From assembly GCA_963717705.1 (NCBI GenBank), contig CAVQWT010000006.1:1-64000 (forward strand): DNA of 64,000 bases, given 5' to 3'. The translations under genes were made by a program, and so were the position numbers. Positions 19,600 through 33,299 of this stretch are shown here, piece by piece (positions within the stretch are counted from its first letter, which is position 1; each line of letters begins with the position of its first letter). This DNA is from CAVQWT01 sp963717705. Lineage in GTDB: Bacteria > Pseudomonadota > Gammaproteobacteria > Burkholderiales > Casimicrobiaceae. Below the pieces are notes generated by a model. It had not been told where the DNA came from. It was given only the letters and a program-made list of their open reading frames with translations, and made no database searches.

Positions 19600-21120
19600 T
19601 CAGTGCTGGACCGGCGCCGGGGCGGCGGCAGCAGGCTCTTCGAACCAGTGCGCGCGCGCCTTCATGATCAGATCCTGGGCGCGCTCGGAAGGCAGCGCGG
19701 TGAGTTCGGTCAGCTCGTCGACGGAAAGGTCGGCGAGTGCGTCGCGCGTGACGATTCCATTGGCGGCGAGCGTGCTCGCGATTTCGGTGTCCATGCCCTC
19801 GAGATTGAGCAGGGCCTCCTCGACGTTCTCGACCGACTCCTCGCGGACGATCGCCTCGGTCAGCAGCGCGTTGCGCGCGCGGCTGCGCAGCTCGTTGACG
19901 GTGTCCTCGTCGAACGACTCGATCTCGAGCATCTCGGTGATGGGCACGTAGGCGACTTCCTCGAGGGAAGTGAACCCCTCCCCGATCAGGATCTCCGCCA
20001 CCTCCTCGTCGACGTCGAGCTTCGCCATGAACAGCGTGCGCAGCCGGTCGCTCTCGGCCTGGTGCTTCTGCTGCGACTCCTCGACGCTCATCAGGTTGAG
20101 CTCCCAGCCGGTCAGCTCGGAGGCGAGCCGCACGTTCTGGCCGAGCCGGCCGATGGCGATGGCCAGGTTCTCCTCGTCGACCACGACGTCCATCGCGTGC
20201 CGCTCCTCGTCGACGACGATCGAGGAGATCTCGGCCGGGGCCAGCGCGTTGATGACGAACTTGGCCGGGTCCTCGGAGAACAGGATGATGTCGACGCGCT
20301 CGCCGGCGAGCTCGTTGGTGACCGCGGTGACGCGCGAGCCGCGCATGCCGATGCACGTGCCCTGCGGGTCGAGCCGCGGGTCGTTCGACTTCACCGCGAT
20401 CTTCGCGCGGACGCCCGGGTCGCGCGCGGCGGCCCGGATCTCGATCAGTCCTTCCTCGATCTCGGGCACCTCGAGCTCGAACAGCCGCATGATGAACTCC
20501 GGCGCGATCCGCGACAGGATCAGTTGCGGGCCCTTCGCCGTCCGGTCGATCTTCATGACGTACGCGCGGATGCGGTCGCCGACGCGCAGCATCTCCTTCG
20601 GGATCAGCTGGTCGCGCGGGATCACTCCCTCGATCCGGCCCGACTCGACGATCACGCTGCCGCGCTCGATGCGCTTGACGGTGCCGGTGAGCAGGTTGTC
20701 CTGCCGCTCGAGGAAGTCGTTGAGGATCTGCTCGCGCTCGGCGTCGCGGATCTTCTGCAGGATCACCTGCTTGGCGGCCTGCGCGCCGATGCGACCGAAC
20801 TCGATCGGCTCCAGCGGCTCCTCGATGACGTCGCCGAGCTTGAGCTCCGGGTCGCGCTCGATCGCGTCGGTGATCGCCAGCTGGTGCGACGGCTCCTCGT
20901 GGTCCTCGTCGGGCACCACGGTCCAGCGGCGGAACGAATCGTAGGCGCCGGTCTCGCGGTCGATCGACACGCGCGCATCGATTTCCTCGTTGGGGAAGCG
21001 CTTCTTCGTCGCGGAGGCGAGGGCGGACTCGAGCGCGGAAAACACGATGTCCTTGCCCACGTTCTTCTCGCGCGCCAGCGCATCCACCAGCAGCAGGATT
21101 TCCCGGTTCGAATTGCTCAT
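19600..21120 (-). CDS. nusA: Transcription termination/antitermination protein NusA
   Basis: 506 residues: RNA polymerase-binding N-terminal domain (1-125), S1 domain (about 135-200, TGTVKRIERGSVIVESG), two KH domains (about 230-345, including GMRGSRVTAV and AIGRLGQNVRLA) and two C-terminal acidic helical repeats (about 360-495). This is the long proteobacterial form. It works in pausing, intrinsic termination and rRNA antitermination. Its start overlaps the rimP stop by ATGA, and it heads the nusA-infB core of the operon. Confidence 0.96.
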   Translation of the reverse strand: MSNSNREILLLVDALAREKNVGKDIVFSALESALASATKKRFPNEEIDARVSIDRETGAYDSFRRWTVVPDEDHEEPSHQLAITDAIERDPELKLGDVIEEPLEPIEFGRIGAQAAKQVILQKIRDAEREQILNDFLERQDNLLTGTVKRIERGSVIVESGRIEGVIPRDQLIPKEMLRVGDRIRAYVMKIDRTAKGPQLILSRIAPEFIMRLFELEVPEIEEGLIEIRAAARDPGVRAKIAVKSNDPRLDPQGTCIGMRGSRVTAVTNELAGERVDIILFSEDPAKFVINALAPAEISSIVVDEERHAMDVVVDEENLAIAIGRLGQNVRLASELTGWELNLMSVEESQQKHQAESDRLRTLFMAKLDVDEEVAEILIGEGFTSLEEVAYVPITEMLEIESFDEDTVNELRSRARNALLTEAIVREESVENVEEALLNLEGMDTEIASTLAANGIVTRDALADLSVDELTELTALPSERAQDLIMKARAHWFEEPAAAAPAPVQH

Positions 21121-21563
21121 GCTCGTCTCCACTCGATCTTCGGCACGAGGCGCGCACGGTCGATGTCGGTGAAGGCAACCGCCTGCTCGCCCTCCCCAGT
21201 CTCGATCCGCACGACCCCGTCGGTGCAACCCTTGACGATACCCTTCAGCTTGCGAGAACGGCCCGCAGCGGGCGCAGCGATCCGCAGCTCGGCTTCCTGG
21301 CCCGCAAAGCGCACGAAATCGGCCGGCTTCCTGAGCGGCCGGTCGAGGCCGGGCGACGACACTTCGAGGCGGTCGAAGTCGACGTTCTCGACCGCGAACA
21401 GCCGCGTGAGGTGCTGGCTCACGCGCGCGCAATCCTCGACGTCGACGCCTTCGGGCTTGTCGATGAACACGCGGATCAGGCGGCCCTTCGGGGTCGTCTC
21501 CACATCCACGAGCTCATAGCCAAGCGGCGGCAACGTGCGCTCCAGCAGCAGGCTCAGGTCCAT
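21117..21563 (-). CDS. rimP: Ribosome maturation factor RimP
   Basis: 148 residues; needed for 30S subunit assembly. The start at MDLSLLLERTLPPLGYELVDVE is family-typical; the in-frame upstream ATG at 21641 would extend translation through the leader hairpin and is rejected. Conserved segments are VFIDKPEGVDVEDCARVSQ and VSSPGLDRPLRKPADF. The last four bases overlap nusA. A promoter and terminator-like hairpin lie directly upstream. Confidence 0.95.
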   Translation of the reverse strand: MDLSLLLERTLPPLGYELVDVETTPKGRLIRVFIDKPEGVDVEDCARVSQHLTRLFAVENVDFDRLEVSSPGLDRPLRKPADFVRFAGQEAELRIAAPAAGRSRKLKGIVKGCTDGVVRIETGEGEQAVAFTDIDRARLVPKIEWRRA

Positions 21564-21597
21564 CGTCGGTCGGTCGTTTCTCGGAATCCGATTCGCC

Positions 21598-21627
21598 AAT
21601 AAAAAATGGGCTGTGCCCAGCCCATTT
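21598..21627 (-). terminator. Terminator-like hairpin in the rimP leader (possible attenuator)
   Basis: On the minus strand a 10-bp stem (aaatgggctg / cagcccattt, loop of 4, stem at 21604-21627) is followed by a run of six T's then ATTGG. It begins only about 13 bases after the predicted transcription start of the rimP operon and ends about 40 bases before the rimP start codon. Such intrinsic terminators upstream of rimP are described as rimP-leader attenuators in other proteobacteria. Confidence 0.75.
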
Positions 21628-21646
21628 CTTCTTCTCTTCACTCAAC

Positions 21647-21675
21647 AGCATAGCAGAAAATCCATCGAATTTGAA
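21647..21675 (-). promoter_or_regulatory. Sigma-70 promoter of the rimP-nusA-infB operon
   Basis: Minus strand TTCAAA (21675-21670), 17-base spacer, TATGCT (21652-21647). The position just upstream of the leader hairpin and the surrounding AT-rich composition support it. Initiation would be near 21640. Confidence 0.7.
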
Positions 21676-21840
21676 GGGGTTAGCGAATCGGCGCCGCCGA
21701 CGGACGGCGCCCCGGCCGGCGTCGGGCGATGCCTCCTCCGCCTCACGGGGTCGCCCGACCCGGCGGGTCGCCGGCGCGCCGATCGGGCTACACTTGCCGC
21801 TGCGCCCCGCACCCCCCGCACCCGCCCCGAGGATCCGCCC

Positions 21841-23346
21841 ATGCCCGACCCGCTCCCGATCGCCAAGCACGGCGACATCGAATGCCTGCTGCTGCCCGCG
21901 CTGACCAACCGGCACGGCCTCATCACCGGGGCGACGGGCACCGGGAAGACCGTCACGCTGCAGGTGATCGCCGAGCGGCTGTCGGCGATAGGCGTCCCGG
22001 TGTTCATGGCCGACGTCAAGGGCGACCTCGCCGGGCTGAGCCAGGCCGGCAAGACGTCGCCGAAGTTCGAGGAGCGGCTGAAGCTGGTCGGTGCCGACGC
22101 GCCCGCCTTCGCCGGCTGCCCGACGGTGTTCTGGGACGTCTACGGCGAGCAGGGTCACCCTGTGCGGGCCACGGTCTCCGACATGGGGCCGCTGCTGCTG
22201 GGACGGATCCTCAACCTCAACGACACCCAGGAGGGCGTGCTGACGCTGGCGTTCAAGATCGCCGACGACGCCGGCATGCTGCTGCTCGACCTCAAGGATC
22301 TGCGCGCCCTGCTGCAGCACGTCGGCGACAACGCGTCGCAGTTCCAGACCAACTACGGCAACGTATCCGCGGCGTCGATCGGCGCCATCCAGCGCGGCCT
22401 GCTGCAGCTCGAGCAGCAGGGGGCGGCCAGCTTCCTCGGCGAGCCGATGCTGAACGTCGACGACCTGCTGCAGTCCGTGGACGGCAAGGGCGTGATCAAC
22501 GTCCTCGCCGCCGACCGGCTGATGCAGTCGCCGAAGGTCTACTCGACGCTGCTGCTGTGGCTGCTGTCCGAGCTCTACGAACGCCTGCCCGAGATCGGCG
22601 ATCCTGAGAAGCCGAAGCTCGTGTTCTTCTTCGACGAGGCGCACCTGCTGTTCACCGACGCGCCCAAGGCGCTGCTCGAGAAGATCGAGCAGGTCGTCCG
22701 CCTGGTTCGCTCCAAGGGAGTCGGGGTCTTCTTCGTCACCCAGAATCCGCTCGACGTGCCGGACACGGTACTGGGGCAGCTCGGCAACCGCGTCCAGCAC
22801 GCGTTGCGCGCATTCACGCCGCGCGACCAGAAGGCGGTGAAGTCGGCCGCGGAGACGATGCGGGCGAACCCCGGGTTCAAGACCGAGACGGCGATCACCG
22901 AGCTCGGCGTCGGCGAGGCGCTGGTGTCGTTCCTCGACGCCAAGGGACGCCCCGGCATCGTCGAGCGCGTGTACGTGCTGCCGCCGGCGAGCAGGATCGG
23001 GCCGATCACCGCGGACGAGCGCAAGGCGGTGATCGCGGGTTCACCGGTGGCCGGCGTCTACGACCGGACGGTCGACCGCGAATCCGCGTACGAGAGGCTG
23101 CAGGCGCGCGCCGACACGGCGGCGGCCAGCCCCGCGGCGGATGCTCCCGCGGGCACCGCCACCGGTGGCGGCGTCATGGACGGGCTCAAGGACATCCTGT
23201 TCGGATCGACCGGTCCGCGCGGAGGCCGGCACGAGGGCGTGATCGATGCGATGGCGAAGACCGCGGGCCGTACCGCCAGCTCGACGATCACGCGCGAGAT
23301 CGTGCGCGGAGTCCTGGGGTCGCTGCTCGGGGGCAAGCGCCGGTAG
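21841..23346 (+). CDS. HerA-like/DUF853 ATPase
   Basis: 501-residue P-loop ATPase of the HerA/FtsK-like DUF853 family. Walker A is GATGTGKT (30-37), Walker B LVFFFDEAHLLF near residue 260, and a downstream VFFVTQNPLDVPDTVLGQLGNRVQH sensor/arginine region. The C-terminal 90 residues include a low-complexity Ala-rich stretch and a final helical TITREIVRGVLGSLLGGKRR tail. Substrate and partners are unknown; related proteins move DNA, but no nurA or other partner is adjacent. The start MPDPLPIAKHGDIECLLLP is family-like. It is divergent from rimP and ends upstream of the rRNA terminator. Confidence 0.85.
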   Translation: MPDPLPIAKHGDIECLLLPALTNRHGLITGATGTGKTVTLQVIAERLSAIGVPVFMADVKGDLAGLSQAGKTSPKFEERLKLVGADAPAFAGCPTVFWDVYGEQGHPVRATVSDMGPLLLGRILNLNDTQEGVLTLAFKIADDAGMLLLDLKDLRALLQHVGDNASQFQTNYGNVSAASIGAIQRGLLQLEQQGAASFLGEPMLNVDDLLQSVDGKGVINVLAADRLMQSPKVYSTLLLWLLSELYERLPEIGDPEKPKLVFFFDEAHLLFTDAPKALLEKIEQVVRLVRSKGVGVFFVTQNPLDVPDTVLGQLGNRVQHALRAFTPRDQKAVKSAAETMRANPGFKTETAITELGVGEALVSFLDAKGRPGIVERVYVLPPASRIGPITADERKAVIAGSPVAGVYDRTVDRESAYERLQARADTAAASPAADAPAGTATGGGVMDGLKDILFGSTGPRGGRHEGVIDAMAKTAGRTASSTITREIVRGVLGSLLGGKRR

Positions 23347-23448
23347 CGCACGGCCGGGCGCGGTCGGGCACGATTTGGCGACGGGCGACGGACGCGCGGT
23401 GCCGGACCCGGGTCGCTCGGCGGCTCGTTTCGGAGTTCCGGAAAGCAG

Positions 23449-23476
23449 AACGCCCCGCTGGGCTGAGCGGGGCGTT
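23449..23476 (-). terminator. rRNA operon terminator
   Basis: 11-bp perfect stem (aacgccccgct / agcggggcgtt) with a 6-base loop, followed on the minus strand by CTGCTTTCC. It lies 12 bases downstream of the 5S 3' end and is the classic rrn terminator form. It could also stop the rightward HerA-like gene. Confidence 0.85.
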
Positions 23477-23488
23477 GTGCTTGAGGGT

Positions 23489-23604
23489 GCCTGACGATGA
23501 CCTACTTTCGCATGGGTAGTCCACACTATCATCGGCGTGCTGCCGTTTCACGGTCCTGTTCGGGATGGGAAGGGGTGGTTCCGGCGGGCTATGGTCGTCA
23601 GGCG
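23489..23604 (-). rRNA. rrf: 5S ribosomal RNA
   Basis: About 116 bases. The ends pair (CGCCTGACGACC with GGTCATCGTCAGGC), and the internal CCCATCCCGAACAGGACCGT and GATGATAGTGTGG segments are diagnostic of 5S rRNA. It lies about 126 bases after the 23S 3' end. End positions are good to a base or two. Confidence 0.95.
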
Positions 23605-23730
23605 TTGACCGGGTAAATGAGGGGTGGGAGGAAGCAAACGGCCGGGCCGGGGTTTAGCCGGGGCGGCGGGATGGGTTAGATGGTACTGGGGGATCGCTTG
23701 ACGCCGGTGCGCGAGTGCGCACGGTTATGA

Positions 23731-26682
<2,952 letters not shown>

Positions 26683-26845
26683 CCATAACACTGCCCACTC
26701 GCCCTCCCTCGCGGGAAGCCGCCTTGGCAATGCACGGGCGTTTGCGATCCCCGCCCCGGCCGAACTCATAGACCAGGACAGGTCGATACAATCTAACCCA
26801 GCGCACGACCCAACTGCGTCGTGCGCTTGTTTGCTTCTTCCCAAT

Positions 26846-26856
26846 TGTTAAAGAGC
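26846..26856 (-). promoter_or_regulatory. boxA antitermination element before 23S
   Basis: GCTCTTTAACA on the minus strand in the tRNA-Ala to 23S spacer, matching the rrn boxA bound by NusB/NusE for rRNA antitermination. A second copy lies in the 16S leader at 29021-29031. Confidence 0.75.
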
Positions 26857-26961
26857 AACCGATTCCGGTTGAAAAACCAGACCGCAACGCCCCTGCCGGG
26901 TCGCTGCGGCCTGACCTCTCTGCCGCTGCCATCGTGGTGGTTGTCGCCGCACCGCGCGCGT

Positions 26962-27037
26962 TGGTGGAGCTGGACGGGATCGAACCGACGACCCCCTGCT
27001 TGCAAAGCAGGTGCTCTCCCAACTGAGCTACAGCCCC
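26962..27037 (-). tRNA. tRNA-Ala (anticodon TGC)
   Basis: 76 bases including encoded CCA. The acceptor GGGGCTG/CAGCTCC, D-arm AGCTCAGTTGGGAGAGC, anticodon loop TTTGCAA (UGC) and T-arm GGTTCGATCC are all present. It is the standard tRNA-Ala of the 16S-23S spacer. Confidence 0.97.
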
Positions 27038-27071
27038 GCGCCCTGCACTACGCCGCGTCGCACGTCGATCC

Positions 27072-27148
27072 TGGTGGGTCTGGATGGATTCGAACCATCG
27101 ACCCCCGCCTTATCAAGACGGTGCTCTAACCAACTGAGCTACAGGCCC
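27072..27148 (-). tRNA. tRNA-Ile (anticodon GAT)
   Basis: 77 bases including CCA. Acceptor GGGCCTG, D-arm AGCTCAGTTGGTTAGAGC, anticodon loop TTGATAA (GAU) and T-arm GGTTCGAATCC are clear. It lies 98 bases after the 16S 3' end, before tRNA-Ala. Confidence 0.97.
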
Positions 27149-27246
27149 GTGTCCGGTCCCGCCGGCAACACCGCCGCCGGCCATGGTGACAACCGTTGCA
27201 TCGCAACCGATAAGTGTGAACACCGGAACAACCGGGTGGTTCCGAG

Positions 27247-28779
<1,533 letters not shown>

Positions 28780-29138
28780 ATTTCGAGTTCGATCTGTTAC
28801 AAAGTCACTCAATCGACGTTGGCCCCATCCCCTTCACCCCAGCAGTCTCCCGCCAGGACAAAAAAGACAAGACTGGCCATCCGCCCCAGCTTGCACCAGA
28901 ACAGACAACCATTTGCGTCGTGCGAGCACTTCAATGTCTCTTCCCCCCACCCCACAGACTCGCGCCTGCAGAACAGAAGGACCCGAGCCATCCCGGTGCC
29001 CACACTTATCGGTTGCAAATTGTTAAAGAGCGCGCCCCGCCAACTGCGGGCGCCCGGAAACCCCTGGGTTTTCGGCTCGCTGCAGCGCGATTGCATGCTG
29101 AACATGCGGCGGTGCAGCGAAGAGGTGAAATTATACGG
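28780..29138 (-). other. 16S rRNA leader region
   Basis: The 359-base interval between 16S and the acyltransferase gene holds the rrn leader: a boxA at 29021-29031, a hairpin-rich GC stretch (about 29040-29075) and the P1 promoter. I see no protein-coding gene; short ORFs here have no family-like sequence. Confidence 0.6.
29021..29031 (-). promoter_or_regulatory. boxA antitermination element in the 16S leader
   Basis: GCTCTTTAACA on the minus strand followed by ATTTGCAACCGATAAGTGTG, the conserved proteobacterial rrn leader antiterminator arrangement. It matches the copy upstream of 23S. Confidence 0.8.
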
Positions 29139-29158
29139 TCAATGACTATTTCGCGCAA
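29130..29158 (-). promoter_or_regulatory. Probable rrn P1 promoter
   Basis: A perfect TATAAT (29135-29130, minus strand) lies 17 bases downstream of TTGCGC (29158-29153). The -35 match is only three of six. The -35 box lies inside the last codons of the upstream acyltransferase gene. Confidence 0.55.
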
Positions 29159-30056
29159 CCCCGGCTTCGCCCCCCGGGGAAGGGGTGGCGGCGGCGCCCG
29201 CGGCGGCGCGCGGCCGGCCGTACTTCCATTTCCGGTGCACCCACAGCCAGTCGGCCGGACTGCGCCTGATCTCGCCCTCCAGCGCCCGGGCGTAGCGCTC
29301 GACCACGCCGGTGTCGAGGCCCTTGCGGTAGGGTGGCTCCGCCAGCGGCACGAGCCGCATCCTGTACCGGCCCCGCCCCACGCGCTCGACGTCGACGAAA
29401 AGCACGGCCGCAGCCGCAGCGCGGGCAACCACGTCCGGACCGACGAAGAAGGCCGAGTCCTCGTCGAGGAAGCGGGTCCAGTGCTTGGGTTCCTCCGGGG
29501 TGGGAGTCTGGTCGGCGACCATCGCGTAGACGCGGGGCTCGCGCCGCCGCCGCAGCACCTCGCGCATGAGCTGCTTGTGCGGTATCGGCTCGCCGCCGAA
29601 GCGCGAACGCGCGGCGCGCAGGAAGCGGTCGATTCCGGCCACCCGCTGCGGCTTGTAGATCGCATTCACCGGCACGCCCACCTGCAGATTGCCGGCGAGA
29701 ATCTGCCACTCCCAGTTGCAGAAGTGCGCGGTGAGCAGCAGCACCGAGCGGCCGGCGCCGATGTGCTCTTCGATCAATTCGGGATTGGTCACCGGGCAGC
29801 GTGCGACGATTTCCTCCGGCGACGCGCGGAACGACCACACGATCTCGGCCAGGAGGTCGGCGAGGTTGCGATAGGATTGCGCGAGAATCGCTTCGCGCTC
29901 GGCGACCGTCCGCTCGGGGAAGGCACGCGCAAGATTCGAACTCGCGAGCGCGTGCCGCCACCGGAAAACGCGGAACGTGAGCCACCCGACGACGCCGAAG
30001 ACGTGGTAGAGCGACAGCAGCGGAAGCAGCGAGAGTGCGCGGAAGAGGAACGCCAT
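29139..30056 (-). CDS. Lysophospholipid/lipid A acyltransferase (LpxL/HtrB type)
   Basis: 305-residue inner-membrane acyltransferase. An N-terminal membrane anchor (about 4-30) precedes the catalytic HX4E motif HFCNWE (111-116) and conserved segments YKPQR and VADQTPTPEE. These match lauroyl/myristoyl acyltransferases that add secondary acyl chains to lipid A. The C-terminus is rich in Arg, Ala and Pro. The start was chosen at MAFLFRALSLLPL; the frame upstream is antisense to the transferase gene. Acyl donor specificity cannot be judged. The 3' end overlaps the rrn promoter region. Confidence 0.87.
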   Translation of the reverse strand: MAFLFRALSLLPLLSLYHVFGVVGWLTFRVFRWRHALASSNLARAFPERTVAEREAILAQSYRNLADLLAEIVWSFRASPEEIVARCPVTNPELIEEHIGAGRSVLLLTAHFCNWEWQILAGNLQVGVPVNAIYKPQRVAGIDRFLRAARSRFGGEPIPHKQLMREVLRRRREPRVYAMVADQTPTPEEPKHWTRFLDEDSAFFVGPDVVARAAAAAVLFVDVERVGRGRYRMRLVPLAEPPYRKGLDTGVVERYARALEGEIRRSPADWLWVHRKWKYGRPRAAAGAAATPSPGGEAGVARNSH

Positions 30057-30176
30057 GGCAGGCTCGCCACAGCGGGCGACGGCCGGAGAAAGAGCTTGAG
30101 CGTAGACGAGAACGGGGAAGGCGGCAAACGGGAATCCGGGGCGGGCGCTCTGCCGAGCCTGCATCGTGCCGAGTCC

Positions 30177-30920
30177 GTGCTCGCGCGAGCAATCCGCGCC
30201 TTGCCCCGGCCGGCGACCGACGTCGAATGCTGGTGGATCGACCTCTCCGCGGCGGCGGATGCCGTTGCCCTCGCGTCGACCTGGCTGTCGGCGGCGGAAC
30301 ATGCCCGCGCCGCGCGCTTCGGTCCCGATCCGCTGCGCCGACGCTGGATCGCCGGCCGGCTCGCGCTGCGCCGCGTGCTCGGCGCGTCGCTGGGCATCGC
30401 GCCCGGCGACGTCGCCATAGCGCGCGGCCTGCGCGGCCGTCCCTTCGTCGACGGCGCCGAACTCGATTTCAACGTCACCAACACGGGCCATGTGGCGCTG
30501 ATCGCCGTGTGCCCGGCTCCGCGGAATAATGAACGGATCGGCGTCGACATCGAGCGGCGCGACCGTCGGGTCGACCCCAATCGCCTCGGTCGCCGCGTGC
30601 TCACACAGGGTGAGCGCGAGCGGCAGCTGGGCCTCGAGCCGGAAGCCCGCCGGCTCGCTTTCCTGCGCACCTGGACCTGCAAGGAAGCGATGAGCAAGGC
30701 GACGGGCGACGGCCTGTCGGCGCCGTTTCGCGCCATCGAAGTCGCCGTGACCGCAACGCTCGAACTGGTCGGCGGTCCGCCGCCCTACGCGCCGACGGGC
30801 TGGTCGCTGACCGCGCTCGAGGTGCCGGCGGACTACATCGCGTCGCTCGCGCGCCGTTTCCCTTCAACCCCTGACGGACCATCCACGATGACGCCACCAT
30901 TTGCGGAAGCCGACGCCTGA
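30177..30920 (+). CDS. 4'-phosphopantetheinyl transferase superfamily protein (Sfp/AcpT-like)
   Basis: About 247 residues. It transfers phosphopantetheine from CoA to a serine of carrier proteins. The two signature blocks are present: GVDIERRDR, carrying the Mg-binding Asp, and FLRTWTCKEAMSKATGDGL (WxxKEAxxK). The duplicated-domain length puts it in the Sfp/AcpT class, not AcpS. The start is uncertain; the GTG at 30177 fits the family N-terminus and follows GAG, whereas further upstream the frame is only a shadow. Its stop overlaps the next ATG (TGATG). No polyketide or peptide synthetase is nearby, so its client is unknown. Confidence 0.82.
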   Translation: MLARAIRALPRPATDVECWWIDLSAAADAVALASTWLSAAEHARAARFGPDPLRRRWIAGRLALRRVLGASLGIAPGDVAIARGLRGRPFVDGAELDFNVTNTGHVALIAVCPAPRNNERIGVDIERRDRRVDPNRLGRRVLTQGERERQLGLEPEARRLAFLRTWTCKEAMSKATGDGLSAPFRAIEVAVTATLELVGGPPPYAPTGWSLTALEVPADYIASLARRFPSTPDGPSTMTPPFAEADA

Positions 30921-32205
30921 TGAACGGACTCCCGCCCGACCACCCCGACCGCCGCCCGCTCGCCGACGAGGTCCACGCGAGGCCGTACGAAGCGCTGGAG
31001 ACCCCCGGCCGCGCCACCTGCGTCGCCGTGCGCGTCGACAGCGCGGATCGCGAGCGCGAACGCGCCCACCTCGGCGCGCTGTGCGAGCGGTTCGGCATCG
31101 CACCGCCGGCGCCGGAGACGATCCACTTCGTCGCCGCGCTGGGATCGCTGCGGCTGAAATGGGAGCGGCACTCCGAGTTCTCGTCGTACACGGTGCTGGT
31201 GCCCGGCCAGAGTTCGCAGCCGTTCGGAGAGCCGGCGGGTTCGCTGCTGCCGCCAGGCTGGCTGGAGGGCATTCCGGGGTTGACGCTGTTCGCCGCCCAC
31301 GCCGCGCTGGTCCGCGGCGGCGACGGGCCGCCGGATGCGGCGCTCCTCGCCGAGCACTTCGGCGGCAACGTCGTCATCGGAGGGGAGATCGGCGACGGCG
31401 CCGGCGTCGCCTGCACCGACTTCCGCATCCACGCCGACGGCCACGCCCGCTTCCTGCTGCTCGACCGCAGGCTCACCACGAGGCAGGCGGGGCGCATGCT
31501 GCAGCGATTGTTCGAGATCGAGGCGTACCGGATGATGGCGCTGCTCGCGCTGCCCGTCGCACGGCGCGAGGGCGCGCGCATCGTCTCGATCGAGCGCTCG
31601 CTCGCGGAACTGACCGAGCACATCGCGCGCAGCGACGGCGCCGACGAGGCGCTGCTGGGCGAGCTCACCGGCCTCGCGGCGCAGGTGGAGAGCTCGCTGG
31701 TGGCGAGCCAGTACCGCTTCGGCGCGAGCGGCGCCTACTACCAGCTGGTGCGCACCCGGATCGCCGAGCTGCGCGAGCGGCGTATCCCGGGAATGCAGCC
31801 GATCGACGAATTCGTGACCCGCCGCATCGGGCCCGCGATGGCCACCTGCGAGTCGATGTCGCGGCGGCTGCGCGACCTGTCGGAGCGCGTGGCGCGGGCG
31901 AGCAACCTGCTGTCGACGCGCGTCGAAATCGCGCGCGAGCAGCAGAACCAGGCGCTGCTCGCCTCGATGGATCGCCGCGCGCGACTGCAGCTGCGGCTGC
32001 AGCAGACGGTCGAGGGGCTGTCGATCGCCGCCGTCACCTACTACGTCGTCGGTCTCGTCGGGTACGCGGTGAAGGGGCTGAAGGCCGGCGGCCTGCACGT
32101 CGACGCCGATCTCTCCGCCGGCGCCGCGATCCCCATCGTCGCGCTGCTCGTCGCCTTCGCCGTGCACCGCGCGCGCAGTCGGATCAATGCCGGCGCGGCC
32201 GAACG

Positions 32206-32209
<4 letters not shown>
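30920..32209 (+). CDS. DUF3422 family membrane protein
   Basis: 429 residues matching DUF3422: the N-terminal HPDRRPLADEVHARPYEAL and TIHFVAALGSLRLKWERHSEFSSYT, a helical central region (about 210-355), and two C-terminal hydrophobic segments (about 367-390 and 398-417). The family has no assigned function. It is coupled to the phosphopantetheinyl transferase by a one-base stop/start overlap. It is convergent with cysK and both stop codons use the same CTAG at 32206-32209. Confidence 0.88.
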
Positions 32210-33183
<974 letters not shown>

Positions 33184-33299
33184 GCCGACCTCGTTTGCGC
33201 ACTTGCGCCGAAGCGGGTCAGCATAGCCCCGGCAGGCGGCGCCGGGAAGTGCCGTCTGGTTCGTTCGATATAACCCGAGCGCGAGCCTGGAGGAATCCG

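Noticed and set aside
28920..30920. Long plus-strand frame extending upstream of the phosphopantetheinyl transferase
   Set aside because: Only the part after about 30177 is family-like; the upstream part is antisense to the acyltransferase gene and rRNA leader.
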